Both the position numbers and the translations under genes were made by a program. Below are positions 21,541 to 34,242 of a stretch of DNA of 64,000 bases, piece after piece (within the stretch, counting starts at the first letter, position 1; every line of letters begins with the position of its first letter). Below the pieces are notes generated by a model. The model ran no database searches, was not told the DNA's origin, and saw nothing but the letters and a program-made list of their open reading frames with translations. The stretch comes from Hormiphora californensis (taxonomy: Eukaryota; Ctenophora; Tentaculata; Cydippida; Pleurobrachiidae). The stretch lies in assembly GCA_020137815.1 (NCBI GenBank), contig CM035354.1:1917495-1981494 (forward strand), written 5' to 3'.

Positions 21541-23005
21541 GATTCCCTGCCTGGTCTGTAGGACACTATTGCTATCTAAAAAAGTAGACATTAGCCGCGG
21601 CCTGCATCTCAAGGGCGTGGGAAGGAATCTCACCATAATATCACTAGTTAAACAGTCTATAAATTCACCCTATATGTATAAATTCCCGGATATGTATAAA
21701 TATAAATTCCCGGAAAAATGTCCCTCTTCGACAGCCTATAAACTTGCACCTCTCACCTGCACCACATACTCAGCAACTAGAAGTAGAATATCGTGATTCG
21801 TGATCGTTCGAAGCTTTTCAGTAACAACATGTTGGGATCAGGCGTGCAATCTCAAAGCGCTTTCTGATGTTCTTCTCCTTGTACCTGAGAAAATTTTAGA
21901 TTTGGTTAAAATGATGTACTTTTAGGTTTGCGGTAAATGTTAATCACTTTCCCACAAAGATTACAAACAAACAAACAGACTTGGCACTTGGCTAAGACAT
22001 CTCTATTATATTGTGATGACCAGTGCGATGGCCGATGCACGTTCTTTTTAATTTCAAGGATAAATTGGAGTCTCCAAAGTTAGCGATTCTGTTGCCATAA
22101 CAACCAAAAATTGGCCGGTTTTCAATAAGGTACTCTCATTATATCCGTGCCGTGTGTGTGCGTGGGAAGTGTGTGTGTATCATAGTTAGCTAAATTGAGG
22201 TGGTGCGTCTTATAAACAAAATGTAGGCGTGTAAAGCAGTTGATTCTTCAATTTACAATTTACCTAGATAAAATTCAGCGGTTGATCCTATAATTGCATT
22301 GGCGACTGCCCAGATTTACAAGTATTTAACTTGTAAATCTGGGCAGTACATTCACCTTACTATATTACTTTGACTTTTTTAAACGTTTCTTACCGGGTAA
22401 GTTACCCCCTCAGTCTCTGTGAACTCACTTTAATTATTGTCAAACGCACTTTGCCCAGATTTATACCAATGAATTCATTTTTCTTGGAATTACTAATACG
22501 TTTTTACCCTCTTTGTGTATCCAGATTTGGTCCAATAAATTTAATTTTCTTAGAAAGTACTACAACTCTGTCAAGAACCTCTTTGTGAGCTCTATTCCAT
22601 GTTTCCTGAGGCTGGGAAATCAGTCTTTAGTGCAATGGGTCATATATAATGGCCTGTGGTCCTCAAAGGGTTAACGCTTTTTGTCTTGGTTTGGTCCAGT
22701 AAATTTCATTTTCTGGTGTCTTTTTCCTACTACCTCGATCGTTAGAGCGACAACCGTCTTTCCCTCAGCTCTTTCTGTCTGCAAATTCCTTTCCCATGCA
22801 CAGAAAGAAATTGCTAAATACTATAGTTACGTTTGAAGAATCTAAGTGGGTAGCTTGACAAAAATGTTTTCCTTTGAAATAAAGACTCTGTCCACCGGAT
22901 AAATGTCCAAATCATATTCGACTAGTCTGATCAGTATACTTGTAACGTATTGTCGCCGTGATTCAATATAAGTCATAGTAAATTTCACTCCCACCTCATC
23001 TCAGA
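21541..23005. other. Upstream region of the GST-like gene
   Basis: AT-rich. A clean hairpin CTGCCCAGATTTACAAGT / ACTTGTAAATCTGGGCAG lies at about 22307-22348. A first exon of the GST-like gene may lie here, but I could not place one. Confidence 0.5.
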
Positions 23006-26000
23006 ATGACCCAAACGTGTACTCTACACATAAAGAAGGGGACGAGGCAGGGTGAGGCATTGCAGATGATGGCTCATTGTGCCAACAAGCCCCTATCGGT
23101 TGTCGGTCACATCCGAACGGAGGGATTCGAAAAAGCGGTCCCTTTTGGGGATCTACCTGCCCTTGAGATTGATCTGCAGATGTACAGTCAGGTTGTTCCA
23201 TTGCAGAGATTCTATGGAATGGTCTGCGGGTTTGTTCCTACCGACCCTGTCGAGGTGAGAAAGCATTTTAACATGTTTAGCAAGGGGAGGATCGGAGGAC
23301 CACATGTTTATAGGGTGCTAAAACTTTTATACAGGGTGCCAAAATGCATTTAAACGATCTAGGTCCCATACGAGACTAGTCGATGGCCAAAACTAACAGA
23401 TATAAAACCATGTATTGTTTACCCATTCTTGATGTACTTAATTGAAAAAATAATCAAGAATTTACTTCATATCACACTGTATGTGGGGATAACTAAAGTT
23501 GTAGACTACTAGATGCACACGGTGTCCTGGAAGGAGGTTTTACCTCGCCTAGAGTGACCCGAGAAGTTACGGACCCTACCCCATGTATTTTTTGACGTAG
23601 AATGCAGGGATGGTTAAAGTTGAAGACATGGTTCATAACAATATCTATATTATAAAACAGAGATGGTTGCAAGACAAAATTTGGGGGAGGGGGTTTTTAG
23701 GGCTTGCACGTGGAAAATTGGCATGTTGTTAGGGATGGTTGGTGGGGCTTGGGGAGGGCACGTGCGTGTGTAAAGGTTTTATAAATTTGGGGGATAATAG
23801 CTGATTTGAAAGAGCTTAAGATTATCTTTCTAATGAGCCCAAGATTTTTAAAATTGGTTGAGAAACGACTGAGTTATGAGGGAAATGGTGAAAAATGTGC
23901 CGAAAATGGGGACTTTTTAAACTGCTACAGATCACAGATTGAGAGAGGGGTGAGGGGAGTATTCATTATGGCGTTATAGGGGAGTGAATAGAGGGTGAGA
24001 TGGAGTGAATAGGGGACGATATGATTCAATAGGGGCCGAGGGGAGTCAATAGGGCCGAGGGGGATAAGAGGGCTGAAGGGGATAAGAGGGGTGAAGACTG
24101 AGGGGAGTCAACAGGGGGAAGGGGGCGTGGATTATGATCTCGCGACCGGAGGTGCCGCGAAGCGGCGCCGTAGGGAGCAAAGTAGGCATGAGCCAGGGAT
24201 CGGGGTTGAGAGGAGTCAATAGGGTGAGAGAGTTTTTTGTTCTTTTGCCTGGGCTCTCTAGTAACTAGATAAAATAGAGCAATCTACTTCTAATTCTAGT
24301 TCTACTTCTAGAGATATGCAGATGGTTAAAGGGTCAGTGCACACGGCCGGGTCAACTTTCGTGAGCCAATCAGAGGCCTGGATTTCGAAATCTAGCCTCT
24401 GATTGGCTCGAGCGGCAAAAATGACCAACGGTGCATACGATTATATTAATATACAATTTAGGGATGGTTTATCTTCTGCTAGCGATGCTGGGATGGTTAT
24501 AAAGTTAAACATAGGTCCGGTACAGTGCATTTCGAATCAAATCCATGGGGATGCAGTTAAAGTTGACATCGGTCTTCCACAGAGGTTGCCTCCCTTGCTA
24601 CACTTTATAACTGTATACTGGTTAAAGTTGGAGAACACGGTACTATCACGCCAGTTTGCTAGCTAAAAGCTTTTCACCTAGCAAACTGGATTGGCCGTAC
24701 CGGTATTCGTTTATTAGTAAAAAACGATGCTTTTAGAAGCTTCCTATTTCGCTCTATATCCTCCGGCTTCCTGATCCGACCATTCAGAACTATATTGGTA
24801 TTGGTTCATGCTGTAAGTGGGATCTTTCTATAGAATTTATCGCATAGTAAGTAATGAGTGGTAACTGGTAACGTACCAAGGGAATTTTTCGAGTGCAGGG
24901 AAATCTCTCACCGTAGGGTTGTACGCCATGCCAAGGGGACCTCAAAGTCAAATATGCAAGGAAGCCCTACAGTCGAATTCATATTTTTTCTACAGTGGAA
25001 GGTTCTTCTGTTGGTGGCATGGTAGGGAGCATTGACGAAAGATGCTGGATCGATACGCTTTATCTATGGAGGAATCGTAAGGAAAGTTCAATTGCGTCTA
25101 TGCCTTATCTTCCCAAATATGTCTTCTTGTTAACTCTGAGAGACTGCACTTCAGTTGCGACCTAGGAGAGGACGTTTTGCTTTATCAGCTGACGAGTACC
25201 CTGCAGAAGTTTAGCGTTAACTTAAGGTTCCGATCCAGATCATGTTCTTGCGAGTGGTGCCCAAACCCTATTACATGCTGGTATCACGTACTATTCCATG
25301 AACTAGTTCCACTAACACCCTGTTCATTTGTTGTTGAATGATTGAGTAAGGGGGAGTCTCAGTCTCACCCCTTACTCAATGCAACTAATACCAGGAATAC
25401 CAGGAGCGTAAGACCGAGTTCATTGGAATCAAACCATTGACGTTGGTACCATTTCCCAAATTTACAATTTCATAAAACTCATCCTAATGACTAATGGCAT
25501 GCATTATGAAATATAGACTATAGATCACGGTTCATATTATGAACAGTAATTTATACCGTTCATGTTATGAACTGTGTATATTGCTGAATAGTGCCAGCTC
25601 TGTGCAGCTACTGCCAATAGCATTCTAATATGATTTCTATGATATGATTGCTTTCTTGGTTACGAAATAACCTTCGTGCACTGGCAATGGAGGGGTTATT
25701 TCGTTACCAAATTGCTTTCCCCATGCATTAAACCTTTGATATTTTATATAATTTTCTCCATCAGATGTTTCAATGAAATACTGGAAAATTAAAATTTGGT
25801 ACTCACGGGATCCTCCATTTTCTAAAACACGCAAGGATTACGCAAGGATTTAGCAAAGTTTACGCAAGGAATACGCAAGAATTACGAAAGGAATACACAA
25901 GGAATACACAAGGAATACGCAAGAATTACGCAAGGAATACACAAGGAATATGCAGGGGTTTCGCAATGATTGAGGGACTCTGGACCTCAAGAACCACACT

Positions 26001-27923
26001 CGCCAGAGAATTGGAGCAAAGAAGACGGAGAAATCTCTGAAGCTGCAGACCTCACCGAGTATGCGATAATCCTTGCGTATTCCTTGTGTATTCCTTGCGT
26101 ATTCCTTGCGCAATCCTTGCGTAATCCTTGCGCTTTTTAGAAAATGGAGAACCCCGTGAGTACTTGAAATTTTACTCGGGTTGAACTATTTCGGGTGGGA
26201 AACGCTTATAAATCAAGTACTTGACTTGCAAGTTTTACATAACATCACACACACCAAGGGATCCCACGTGCATCAATTGCTGCAGCTACTAAGGGGCCCC
26301 TAGAAAAAATAGAAAACAAGGTGGTAGATTAAACCATATCGGGTTCAGGAGTTTTATATTGTTACACCCTCATTCCTCAGGACCTCGAGGCTGAAATGGT
26401 GGCTTGTGCAATTGAGCAGTTTAGAGTATGCCCAAAGGCAATGATACCCAAGCTGGAACCCGAGACTAGCAAAGCTGGTGGAGAAGCTGGTGCTGCATTG
26501 ATGAGGGGTATGAGGGGCCTGGGAAGACCCACGAGAGGTCGAGGCAGGGGCATGCGAAGAGGGGGAAGAGCTTTCATTAGTGAAGAGGTGAGCAATCATA
26601 TAGTACATAACTCCCTCCCGCACGGGCATCTATTCAATAGACGCACTGCAGAGCAGTGCGTCTATTGAGCTGTGATGCACGGGTCCCGAAGGGAACCGTG
26701 CATTACAGCCCTGTAAATCCCGAGCGCCAGCGAGGGGTTTACAGGTATATCTGCACGCAAGGGAGGGAGTTGTGTTCTATAGACCCCGCTGGCGGGCACC
26801 TAGAAGCAAAACAACCACAAATTAGGTGGTTTTCAAACAGAGAGCTCACACAAAACGGGTCAAACAGTTGGAAATGAAGCTACAGAGTGCCTCTCTACAT
26901 TCATACACACTCGTAACAATCGTCGTAACAGTTTCAAAGGGTGGAATGCAGAGAGAGATTACAGTTAATTGTGGGTCATGAGCAACAGTTGCAACAGACT
27001 GGCGGGCGCCAAATCTAGACAGAGAGCGTTGTAGGTTGTACACACACTCCCTCAAGTCATTTTATCGTGTTTCCAGTGATTATTTGTGATCTTTACACAA
27101 ATCTGTCAGAGGGCGTGCGTCTATCGAGACACAAACTCACGGCAGTGCACGGCCCAATAGACCAGTGCAAATTGTTTGAGCGCGCCGTGCGTCTATTTCA
27201 GCCAGCGGGGTCTATAATACCTTAAACATACCCCTATAATTACATATTATAAGAGTTTGTTACTTACTCAACAAATAAGAGTGATCCTCACCTGATCAAT
27301 AATCTAAAGTTGTATATAACAATCCCCCATTAAGTCAGGTGGAACGGGACCTCTACGAAGACAGCGAAAGTCGCGAGTTCAAATGAATCCCATGACTGGC
27401 CAGAAACGTAACCCATTTGACCTAAAGAGTAATGATCAGCCTTCGGATACCATGGATACTGATGATAAAAAACCGGGACCCCTGGAACCCAAGAAGGCCA
27501 GGGATTATTTGATAGCGTTCACACGGAGACTCGAGAATAATCTGGATGGGGCTTCTTTTCTTGTGGGTGAAAAGGTAAAATTATTGCATTATGTTATGCA
27601 TGTAATTATGTTATGTTATGTAAACTGTTATGTAAACTGTTATGTGCTAATATATTTCCAACTGTATGCCTTTCTTTGCCTAGCTAGACTGTGTTTCGCA
27701 CGCCCAGCCCCCAAAACACAAACGTAAAGGGAGGGTTAGAACATAACAAGCTTTTCTGTTTCAGTTGACATACGCTGATTTCGCATTATTCGCCGAGCTA
27801 CGCCGCCATCTCCTTCTCCAGCCTGAGTTCTTGAGGAATTTCCCCCTCCTCAAGTCTTGGTATACGGGACTGTCTAATACGGGACCTCTTAAAGAATTCT
27901 GTGAAAATCATAAAAACACGTAA
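23006..27923 (+). CDS. GST-like protein (sigma-type fold) with RG-rich insert
   Basis: Exons 23006-23254, 26381-26587, 27365-27574 (or from 27339) and 27765-27923 (TAA). With the 27365 acceptor all junctions are phase 0 and give about 274 residues. The N-terminal part matches a thioredoxin-like GST half (RQGEALQMMAH, then PFGDLPALEID with the cis-proline), and the C-terminal part is a typical GST helical domain (FLVGEKLTYADFALFAEL, then LKSWYTGLSNTGPLKEF). Between them about 75 extra residues include an RGRGRGMRRGGR stretch and an acidic linker. Cephalopod S-crystallins also carry an insert in this part of the sigma fold. The usual Tyr before the RGRGE motif is absent and the QS pair is replaced by SQ, so catalysis is doubtful. 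A 5' exon may be missing: the ATG lies 1 nt after an acceptor. Confidence 0.7.
23255..26380. other. Large GST intron with repeats
   Basis: Contains a GA-rich minisatellite-like run of AGGGGAGTCAATAGGG variants (about 23940-24230). A hairpin with inverted GAGCCAATCAGAGGC boxes (about 24361-24410) and the foldback at 25799-26163 also lie here. No other exon recognised. Confidence 0.6.
25799..26163. mobile_element. Foldback with 10-11-bp tandem repeats in its arms
   Basis: Ends GTACTCACGGG / CCCGTGAGTAC. The arms are tandem ACGCAAGGAAT / ACACAAGGAAT units reading in opposite directions around a unique core of about 130 bp (25945-26070). It has the same design as the larger elements at 30966 and 39428. 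Confidence 0.8.
26609..27216. mobile_element. Two adjoining foldback elements in the last-but-two GST intron
   Basis: The first, 26609-26771, has ends AACTCCCTCCCGCACG / GCAAGGGAGGGAGTT. The second, about 26779-27216, has ends TATAGACCCCGCTGGC / GCCAGCGGGGTCTATA. Both lie between the exons at 26381 and 27339/27365. Confidence 0.7.
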
Positions 27924-28215
27924 ACTTGTTGTAACGTGCTATTCTTGTTTGTGAGTTAATTTAAAGGATCGAACATTGTAGTAATCAATAATATTATTTA
28001 TAAAAATAATTCATGTGCATATAATATATTTCCATTTTATTTTGTCCTGCTGAGATGGTAAGCCTAAGGTGTGAACCCTAAATCTTATCGATTGCTTACA
28101 AAACCCAATTATATTAGCAGCAGAGAGCTTACCCAGCTTAGCACTCTTTCCTCAAAATGACTGGATTTATTACCACAAACAGAGACAAATGCATTTTAAC
28201 ATATTCATTTTGAGA

Positions 28216-29500
28216 AACTAGCGCACCCATGGGGTGAGCCCCAACTAAGGATTTTTTGATAACCCACCCGGCTTCACCGGTTGGTTTTTTTCCGCCACTT
28301 TCAACGTCAATAACACGGTTGCCATGGCAACTGGAGTGGTAACTATGGGGACTGAATTGTTGAAATTCATTCGAAAATATTAATAAATTTCCACTGGAAG
28401 TTCCAAAAGTGTAAACAACAGCTTTACAGCTTTGTGCACACAGAGTATTTTATAAAGGAGCACTGTCGCGTAGATACCGCCTAACGAACGGCCACTTCGA
28501 CGTTCATCTCCAACTTATAATAGAGACTAGCGCACCCACCGGGTGCGCCTCAAGTAAGGGGTTTCGACAACCCACCCGGGTGACCCTTTTTTGCCCATTT
28601 GACACCATTTTACTGTTGCCATGGCAACTGTATCGGTACCCACTTCCCATGAAGACTGAACCGCTAAAAGTTGTTTGAAAATAATCAAAAACTCCCAAAA
28701 GTGTGATACAACGACAGCTTTGGGCACATAAAGTGTTTTAATTTTATGAAGGAGCAGTCTGTCGCTTAGATACCGCTGAACGAACGGCCACTTCGACATC
28801 GTTCATCTCCAAATTATAATAGAGACTAGCGCACCCACCGGGTGCGCCTCAAGTAAGGACTGTTGACAACCAACCCGGCTCCGCCGGGTGGCTCTCTGGG
28901 GCGCTCTTTATTCACATTTCACATACGCCAAAATCATGGTTGTCATGGCAACTGCAACGGTAACTATGGGGATCACTAAATCCGGACTGAATTGTTAAAA
29001 TTCATCCGAAAGTATTCACAAACTCCCAAAAGTGTGAATGACAGCTTTACAGCTTTGGTCACATAAAGTGTTTTATGAAGGAGCACTGTCTCGTAGATAC
29101 CGCTGAACGAACGCGGAACAGCCATCACGTCGTTTATTTCCAACTTATAATAGAGACTAGCACACCCATGGGGTGCGCCCCAACTTGGGCCCCAACTTGG
29201 GGCCCAAGTAAGGAATTTTGATAACCCACCCGGCTTCGCCGGGTAGTTCTTTTCGCCCCTTTCAACGTAAATAACACGGTTGCCATGGCAACTGTATCGG
29301 TAACTATGGGGACTGGCATGTTAAAAGTCATTCGAAAATATCAACAAACTTCTACTGGTAGTTCCAAAAGTGTGAGCAACAGCTTTACAGCTTTGGGCAT
29401 ATAAAGTGTTTTATGAAGGAGCAGTCTGTCGCTTAGATACCGCTGAACGAACGACTTCGACTTCGACGTTCATCTCCAAATTAAGAGATGCTTTTCTCAA
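28216..29500. repeat. About 300-bp satellite, four tandem units, with an X-box in each
   Basis: Units start near 28218, 28525, 28824 and 29155 with ACTAGCGCACCCA and a GGGTGCGCC hairpin partner. All contain the palindrome GTTGCCATGGCAAC (28318-28331, 28615-28628, 29279-29292; GTTGTCATGGCAAC at 28939-28952). A fifth, dispersed copy is in a GPCR intron (41409-41840). Units end in CTCCAAATTATAATAGAGA or CTCCAACTTATAATAGAGA, or a remnant of it. Confidence 0.88.
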
Positions 29501-29513
29501 GACCACGCCGAGA

Positions 29514-30184
29514 CTGTCAGAGCATTGGCCTGACCCTATTCTCATTTCTCTCAGTGGTCAGAGCATTGGCCTGAGGCTATAAGCATACTGATCGTGATGA
29601 TCATAATCAGGTCAGTGTGCGGAGATTTTGATGGTCACCATCAAAGAAGCGCACACACTGATGGTTATCATCATGATGGAGGCTTGATGCATCATGATGC
29701 TCTCAAACCATAGTGTGTTCACGTTTGATCATCATAAACCATAGTGTGCGCAGGTTTGATCATCATAAACCATGCTCAACTTGTTGGAACTTGCTTTTTG
29801 ATCATGATCATCATGACCAGTGTGCTCAGCATGATGATGCTATCTCCCCCTTGCCTCCTCTTGCCTAGTCGCGCGCTCTGAGAGGTTGTCGCATATCACG
29901 TGACCTGTACAACAGCCTCTCGCGCGCGCGAAGTCGTACCACGTGGTACATATCACATGACTACAGTGCAGCCCTCCATAAGAATAAGATCAGAACGTGC
30001 GCACACTAGGTGTTGATGATCATCATCCAACTTAAGAGACGGCTCCAGGGCCAGCTCTTACGTGATGATCATAATGTTCCGCACACTGCAGTTTTTTGCA
30101 GATGATGATGATCAAAACCATGAGCACACTTCATCTTTTTAACTGATTATGATCATCACGATCAGTATGCTTATAGCCTGACAG
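29514..30184. mobile_element. hAT-like MITE family B copy split by a nested element
   Basis: The outer MITE keeps both ends and an exact 8-bp duplication CGCCGAGA (29506-29513, 30185-30192). A 604-bp element is inserted near its right end. Confidence 0.88.
29575..30178. mobile_element. Nested foldback element (604 bp) rich in GATGATCATC
   Basis: Inverted ends start GGCTATAAGCATACTGATCG and match their complement perfectly over 36 bp. Flanked by TGA (29572-29574, 30179-30181), or CCTGA if CC belongs to the target. The interior is full of ATCATGATG-type steps. A 3-bp duplication would fit a PIF/Harbinger-like element. Confidence 0.75.
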
Positions 30185-30965
30185 CGCCGAGACAACGAGT
30201 TAACCGTGAAGTCAAATGGTTCGGACGTATATGTCTAAAAGTTGCGTAAGTGGTCAAAACCCGACAACGGACCCCAACCCCCCAAATTTGACCACTTATT
30301 CAATTTCCTTGAGTGCCACTACATTTACCGGTAAATCGGGGTCCGACTGTATAATTTGTATGCAAGATGTTTTACAACTAAACATAGCAATCTATCTTTA
30401 TAATCTGTCTTAAAACTTCTTGGATACAAATTTTAATAAACCAAAATATTACCGTAAAAGGAAACTGAAAGGTTTTGGGTAATCCGGAACATAATTTCTT
30501 TTCCGGTAAAGCGATTACGTTAAATTGCTTGGGGTGAAAGAAGCATGGTTAGTGAGATTAAAGATTAAGAATTAGAAAGGGAAGAACGATCATTATTATA
30601 GTAACCGTGCACTCGCTATCACGCGTTATAATATACCAGGGAGGGGTATACTGCAGCAGTGTCGCACTCCTAAACCCCCCAGTTTAGTTCCCGTGAGGAG
30701 CATTTGTTGCTGCTTTTCGAAACGTCCCATTTTATTGTTAATAACAATGTTATCAAGTTCCATTCATTACAGCTAGTAACAGTGCTCCGTCATATTAACA
30801 TGTACTACAACTGTTTACTGTGAACATGGGACTTGTCACCCAAAATATGTGTAGATATAAATTAGGCACCCGCACAACGCTACCGTGGTCCACGACGTCA
30901 AAGATGCAGTCTGCACTGTCTGTATTTTTCACGCGTTTTGGACCACGTACTACGCTGTGGGCGGG
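30185..30965. other. Intergenic, no gene seen
   Basis: Includes a decayed relative of the pogo-like MITE (AAATCGGGGTCCGACTGTA at about 30334-30352). Nothing else recognised. Confidence 0.5.
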
Positions 30966-32096
30966 GTGGCTATAGTGAACAATATCGAAGGCAATTAACA
31001 CAGTTAGGGACAGTTAAGGACAGTTAAGGACAGGGAAGGACAGTTAAGGACAGTTAAGGACAGGGAAGGACAGTTAAGGACAGTTAAGGACAGGGAAGGA
31101 CAGTTAAGGACAGTAAAGGACAGGGAAGGACATTAAGGACATTAGGGACAGGGAAGGACATTAGGGACAGTTAAGGACAGGGAAGGACAGTTAAGGACAG
31201 TAATGGACAGGGAAGGACATTAAGGACATTAGGGACAGGGAAGGACATTAGGGACAGGGAGGGACAGTAAGGGACAGTAAAGGACATTAAGGACAGGGAA
31301 GGACAGTTAAGGACAGTTAAGGACAGGGAAGGACAGTTAAGGACAGTAAAGGACAGGGAAGGACATTAAGGACATTAGGGACAGGGAAGGACATTAGGGA
31401 CAGTTAAGGACAGGGAAGGACAGTTAAGGACAGTAAAGGACAGGGAAGGACATTAAGGACATTAGGGACAGGGAAGGACATTAGGGACAGGGAGGGACAG
31501 TAAGGGACAGTAAAGGACATTAAGGACAGGGAAGGACATTAAGGACAGTAAAGGACAGGGAAGGACAGTAAGGGACAGTAAAGGACACTAAGGACAGGGA
31601 AGGACAGTAAAGGACAGGGAAGGACAGGGAAGGACATTAAGGACAGGGAAGGACAGTAAGGGACAGTAAAGGACATTAAGGACAGAGACAGACAGAGACA
31701 GAGACAAAGGAGACAGAGACAAAGACAGAACCAAAGACATTGATAGAGACAGATACAGGGCAGATACAGAGACAGAGAGTAGGGACAGCTACAGAGACAG
31801 ATAGTAGAGACAGATACAGGGACAGAGAAAAAGGGCGAGACAGAGACAAGAGAGAGATAGAGACAAAGGGAGAGACAGAGAAAGAGATGTGAACCGATAC
31901 AAGGTACTGCTCACTGCTCAGTGCTCACGATTCGGTATACCTCATTAGCGACGGAACCGCTTACAATGTGTACTGATACGAGGGTACTGCCCACGATTCG
32001 GTGTACCTCATTTGCAGCAGAACCGCTTACAATGTGAACTGATACGAGAGTACTGCTCACGATTCGTTCTACCTCATTTAAGGGTCCCTTAAAGAA

Positions 32097-32177
<81 letters not shown>

Positions 32178-32706
32178 TGTCCTTTACTGTCCTTAACTGT
32201 CCCTAATGTCCTTTACTGTCCTTCCCTGTCCTTAATGTCCTTCCCTGTCCTTTACTGTCCTTAATGTCCTTCCCTGTCCTTAATGTCCTTTACTGTCCTT
32301 TACTGTCCTTAATGTCCTTCCCTGTCCTTAGTGTCCTTTACTGTCCCTTACTGTCCTTCCCTGTCCTTTACTGTCCTTCCCTGTCCTTAATGTCCTTTAC
32401 TGTCCCTTACTGTCCTTAATGTCCTTTACTGTCCTTAATGTCCTTCCCTGTCCTTTACTGTCCTTCCCTGTCCTTAATGTCCTTTACTGTCCTTTACTGT
32501 CCCTAATGTCCTTCCCTGTCCCTAATGTCCTTAATGTCCTTCCCTGTCCTTTACTGTCCTTAACTGTCCTTCTCTGTCCTTAACTGTCCTTAACTGCCCT
32601 TCCCTGTCCTTAACTGTCCTTAACTGTCCTTCCCTGTCCTTAACTGTCCTTAACTGTCCCTAACTGTGTTAATTGCCTTCGATATTGTTCACTATAATAG
32701 CCTCCC
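30966..32706. mobile_element. 1.7-kb giant hairpin with 10-bp repeat arms
   Basis: The left arm (30990-31690) is tandem GGACAGTTAA / GGACAGGGAA / GGACATTAA units. The right arm (32178-32672) is the reverse complement. Outside them, unique inverted ends (CTATAGTGAACAATATCGAA ... TTCGATATTGTTCACTATA) close the structure. The loop holds GAGACAGA repeats, a CTGCTCACGATTCG direct repeat and a (GA)n run at 32096-32177. Confidence 0.88.
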
Positions 32707-32791
32707 CCTCTGCGCTATATGCAATAATAGGGGTGACTTCGTAACCAATCTCTTGAGAGACTCGAAAGTGACATGATTGCATACTGCATTT

Positions 32792-32856
32792 TGTCAGGCC
32801 AATGTGCTCTGACCGCAGTTCTCGAAGAAATGAGAATAGGGCAAATGCTCTGACAG
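32792..32856. mobile_element. hAT-like MITE family B copy
   Basis: TGTCAGGCCAATG to CTGACAG, with exact 8-bp duplication CTGCATTT at 32784-32791 and 32857-32864. The first C of the end is lost. A decayed relative lies at about 33636-33672. Confidence 0.82.
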
Positions 32857-32864
32857 CTGCATTT

Positions 32865-34242
32865 GGTAATGAAGTTGCCCCTATACCCTGCTAGCGTGTG
32901 ATAGTGAAAGTTGCGAGGCGACCTATGGTAGGGGTAACAGAACCGATTTGACCCACTTTAAAAATTAATACCTCCTCAACCAATCAATGAAAAGTAGGCC
33001 ATGTATTATCAGGGTACCGATCGCAAATCTAGAGAAAACTTCATTCCCTGTCCTCGCGCTAGAATACTCCAGAACACCACCAAATCAGCAGGGACACACC
33101 GCCCACCAATCTGCACGAGCAGTATTTAGTCCGCCCACTCCTCTTCATCAATCCACTTGTATTGCCCACCAACCCATCCATTTGCACGTATTATACGTAG
33201 AGAGGGGTAAAAGACATATAATCGACATATATGTACATCATTAATTGTTTCTTCGGTGACTAGGAGAATAGAACATATATCTAGACCTAGAAGATTGCTT
33301 ATTCATTATTACATAAGATGAAACTGTAACTTTTCCACTGACCACATGAACACTTGTACTTGGCCCTGCAGATATCGTTGCAGAGCATGCATTGGTCACT
33401 TGCACTTACAGAGCAATTCTTAGTAAAAGACCCGGGTACTTTTTATAAGTTGGTATATATCTCAGCTGTATACTAGTACTACTGAGATACTAGTATCTCA
33501 GTAGTACTAGTATTGGACTGTATTGAGCAGGCACTGCGTCTATAGTGCGACGCCCGCAAATTGCCTATTTTCCACACGTTGCCCCTATTATATACAAATA
33601 TCACGACAAGATTATTGCATATAGAAGTCTTATACCTGTCAGGCTGCAATGCTCTGACTGCACAGTTCTCCCGATGTCTTTCTGACGTACTTGTCTTATG
33701 TATCCGAACTACCCATGCAAGGGAAACTATGGTGATTGGAGCACATGTGAGACTGAGAGAGGGATTCCTTAGATTGGCGATTGATCCAGGCTCACCCAAT
33801 GGCCAGCACAATTAATTTCATATGGATCGTTCATGTTTTTGTTATGAAATCTAGGTGGCTGCAAAGGATGACCACGTGGCTTTCAAAGAAACAGCACAAT
33901 TCATTCCTTGAATTGTTCATATACAGTTTCAGGCGACTCAATTAATTCCCCATATCTGATATTCTCTTCTTTCATTCATGTCTGAAAGACCAACCACATC
34001 ATCTACGAGGTCTGAGCGTGTATACAAATGCTTGATATGAATATCATTATTAAAGAAACCATTGCATCATCACAATCTTATAAGTACACAACTGTATTTT
34101 AATAATAAGATGAGTGGTCAGCTTCTGGATCTTTCTCTGTTGTTCTTGCACTTCGTATAGTGTGTTAAGGGTGCCGCCTTTAACCGCGGGTTTTCTACCC
34201 TGTTGGCGGGTACCCTATGAGCTATCTATGTTTTAACTCTTA
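32865..34242. other. Intergenic, no gene seen
   Basis: Contains a perfect hairpin TACTAGTACTACTGAGATAC / GTATCTCAGTAGTACTAGTA at 33471-33512. No coding series is supported. Confidence 0.5.

Noticed and set aside
23006-23254. RPA3-like OB-fold protein
   Set aside because: First impression only; the FGDLPALEID and RQGEAL patterns and the downstream LTYADFALF exon fit a GST much better.
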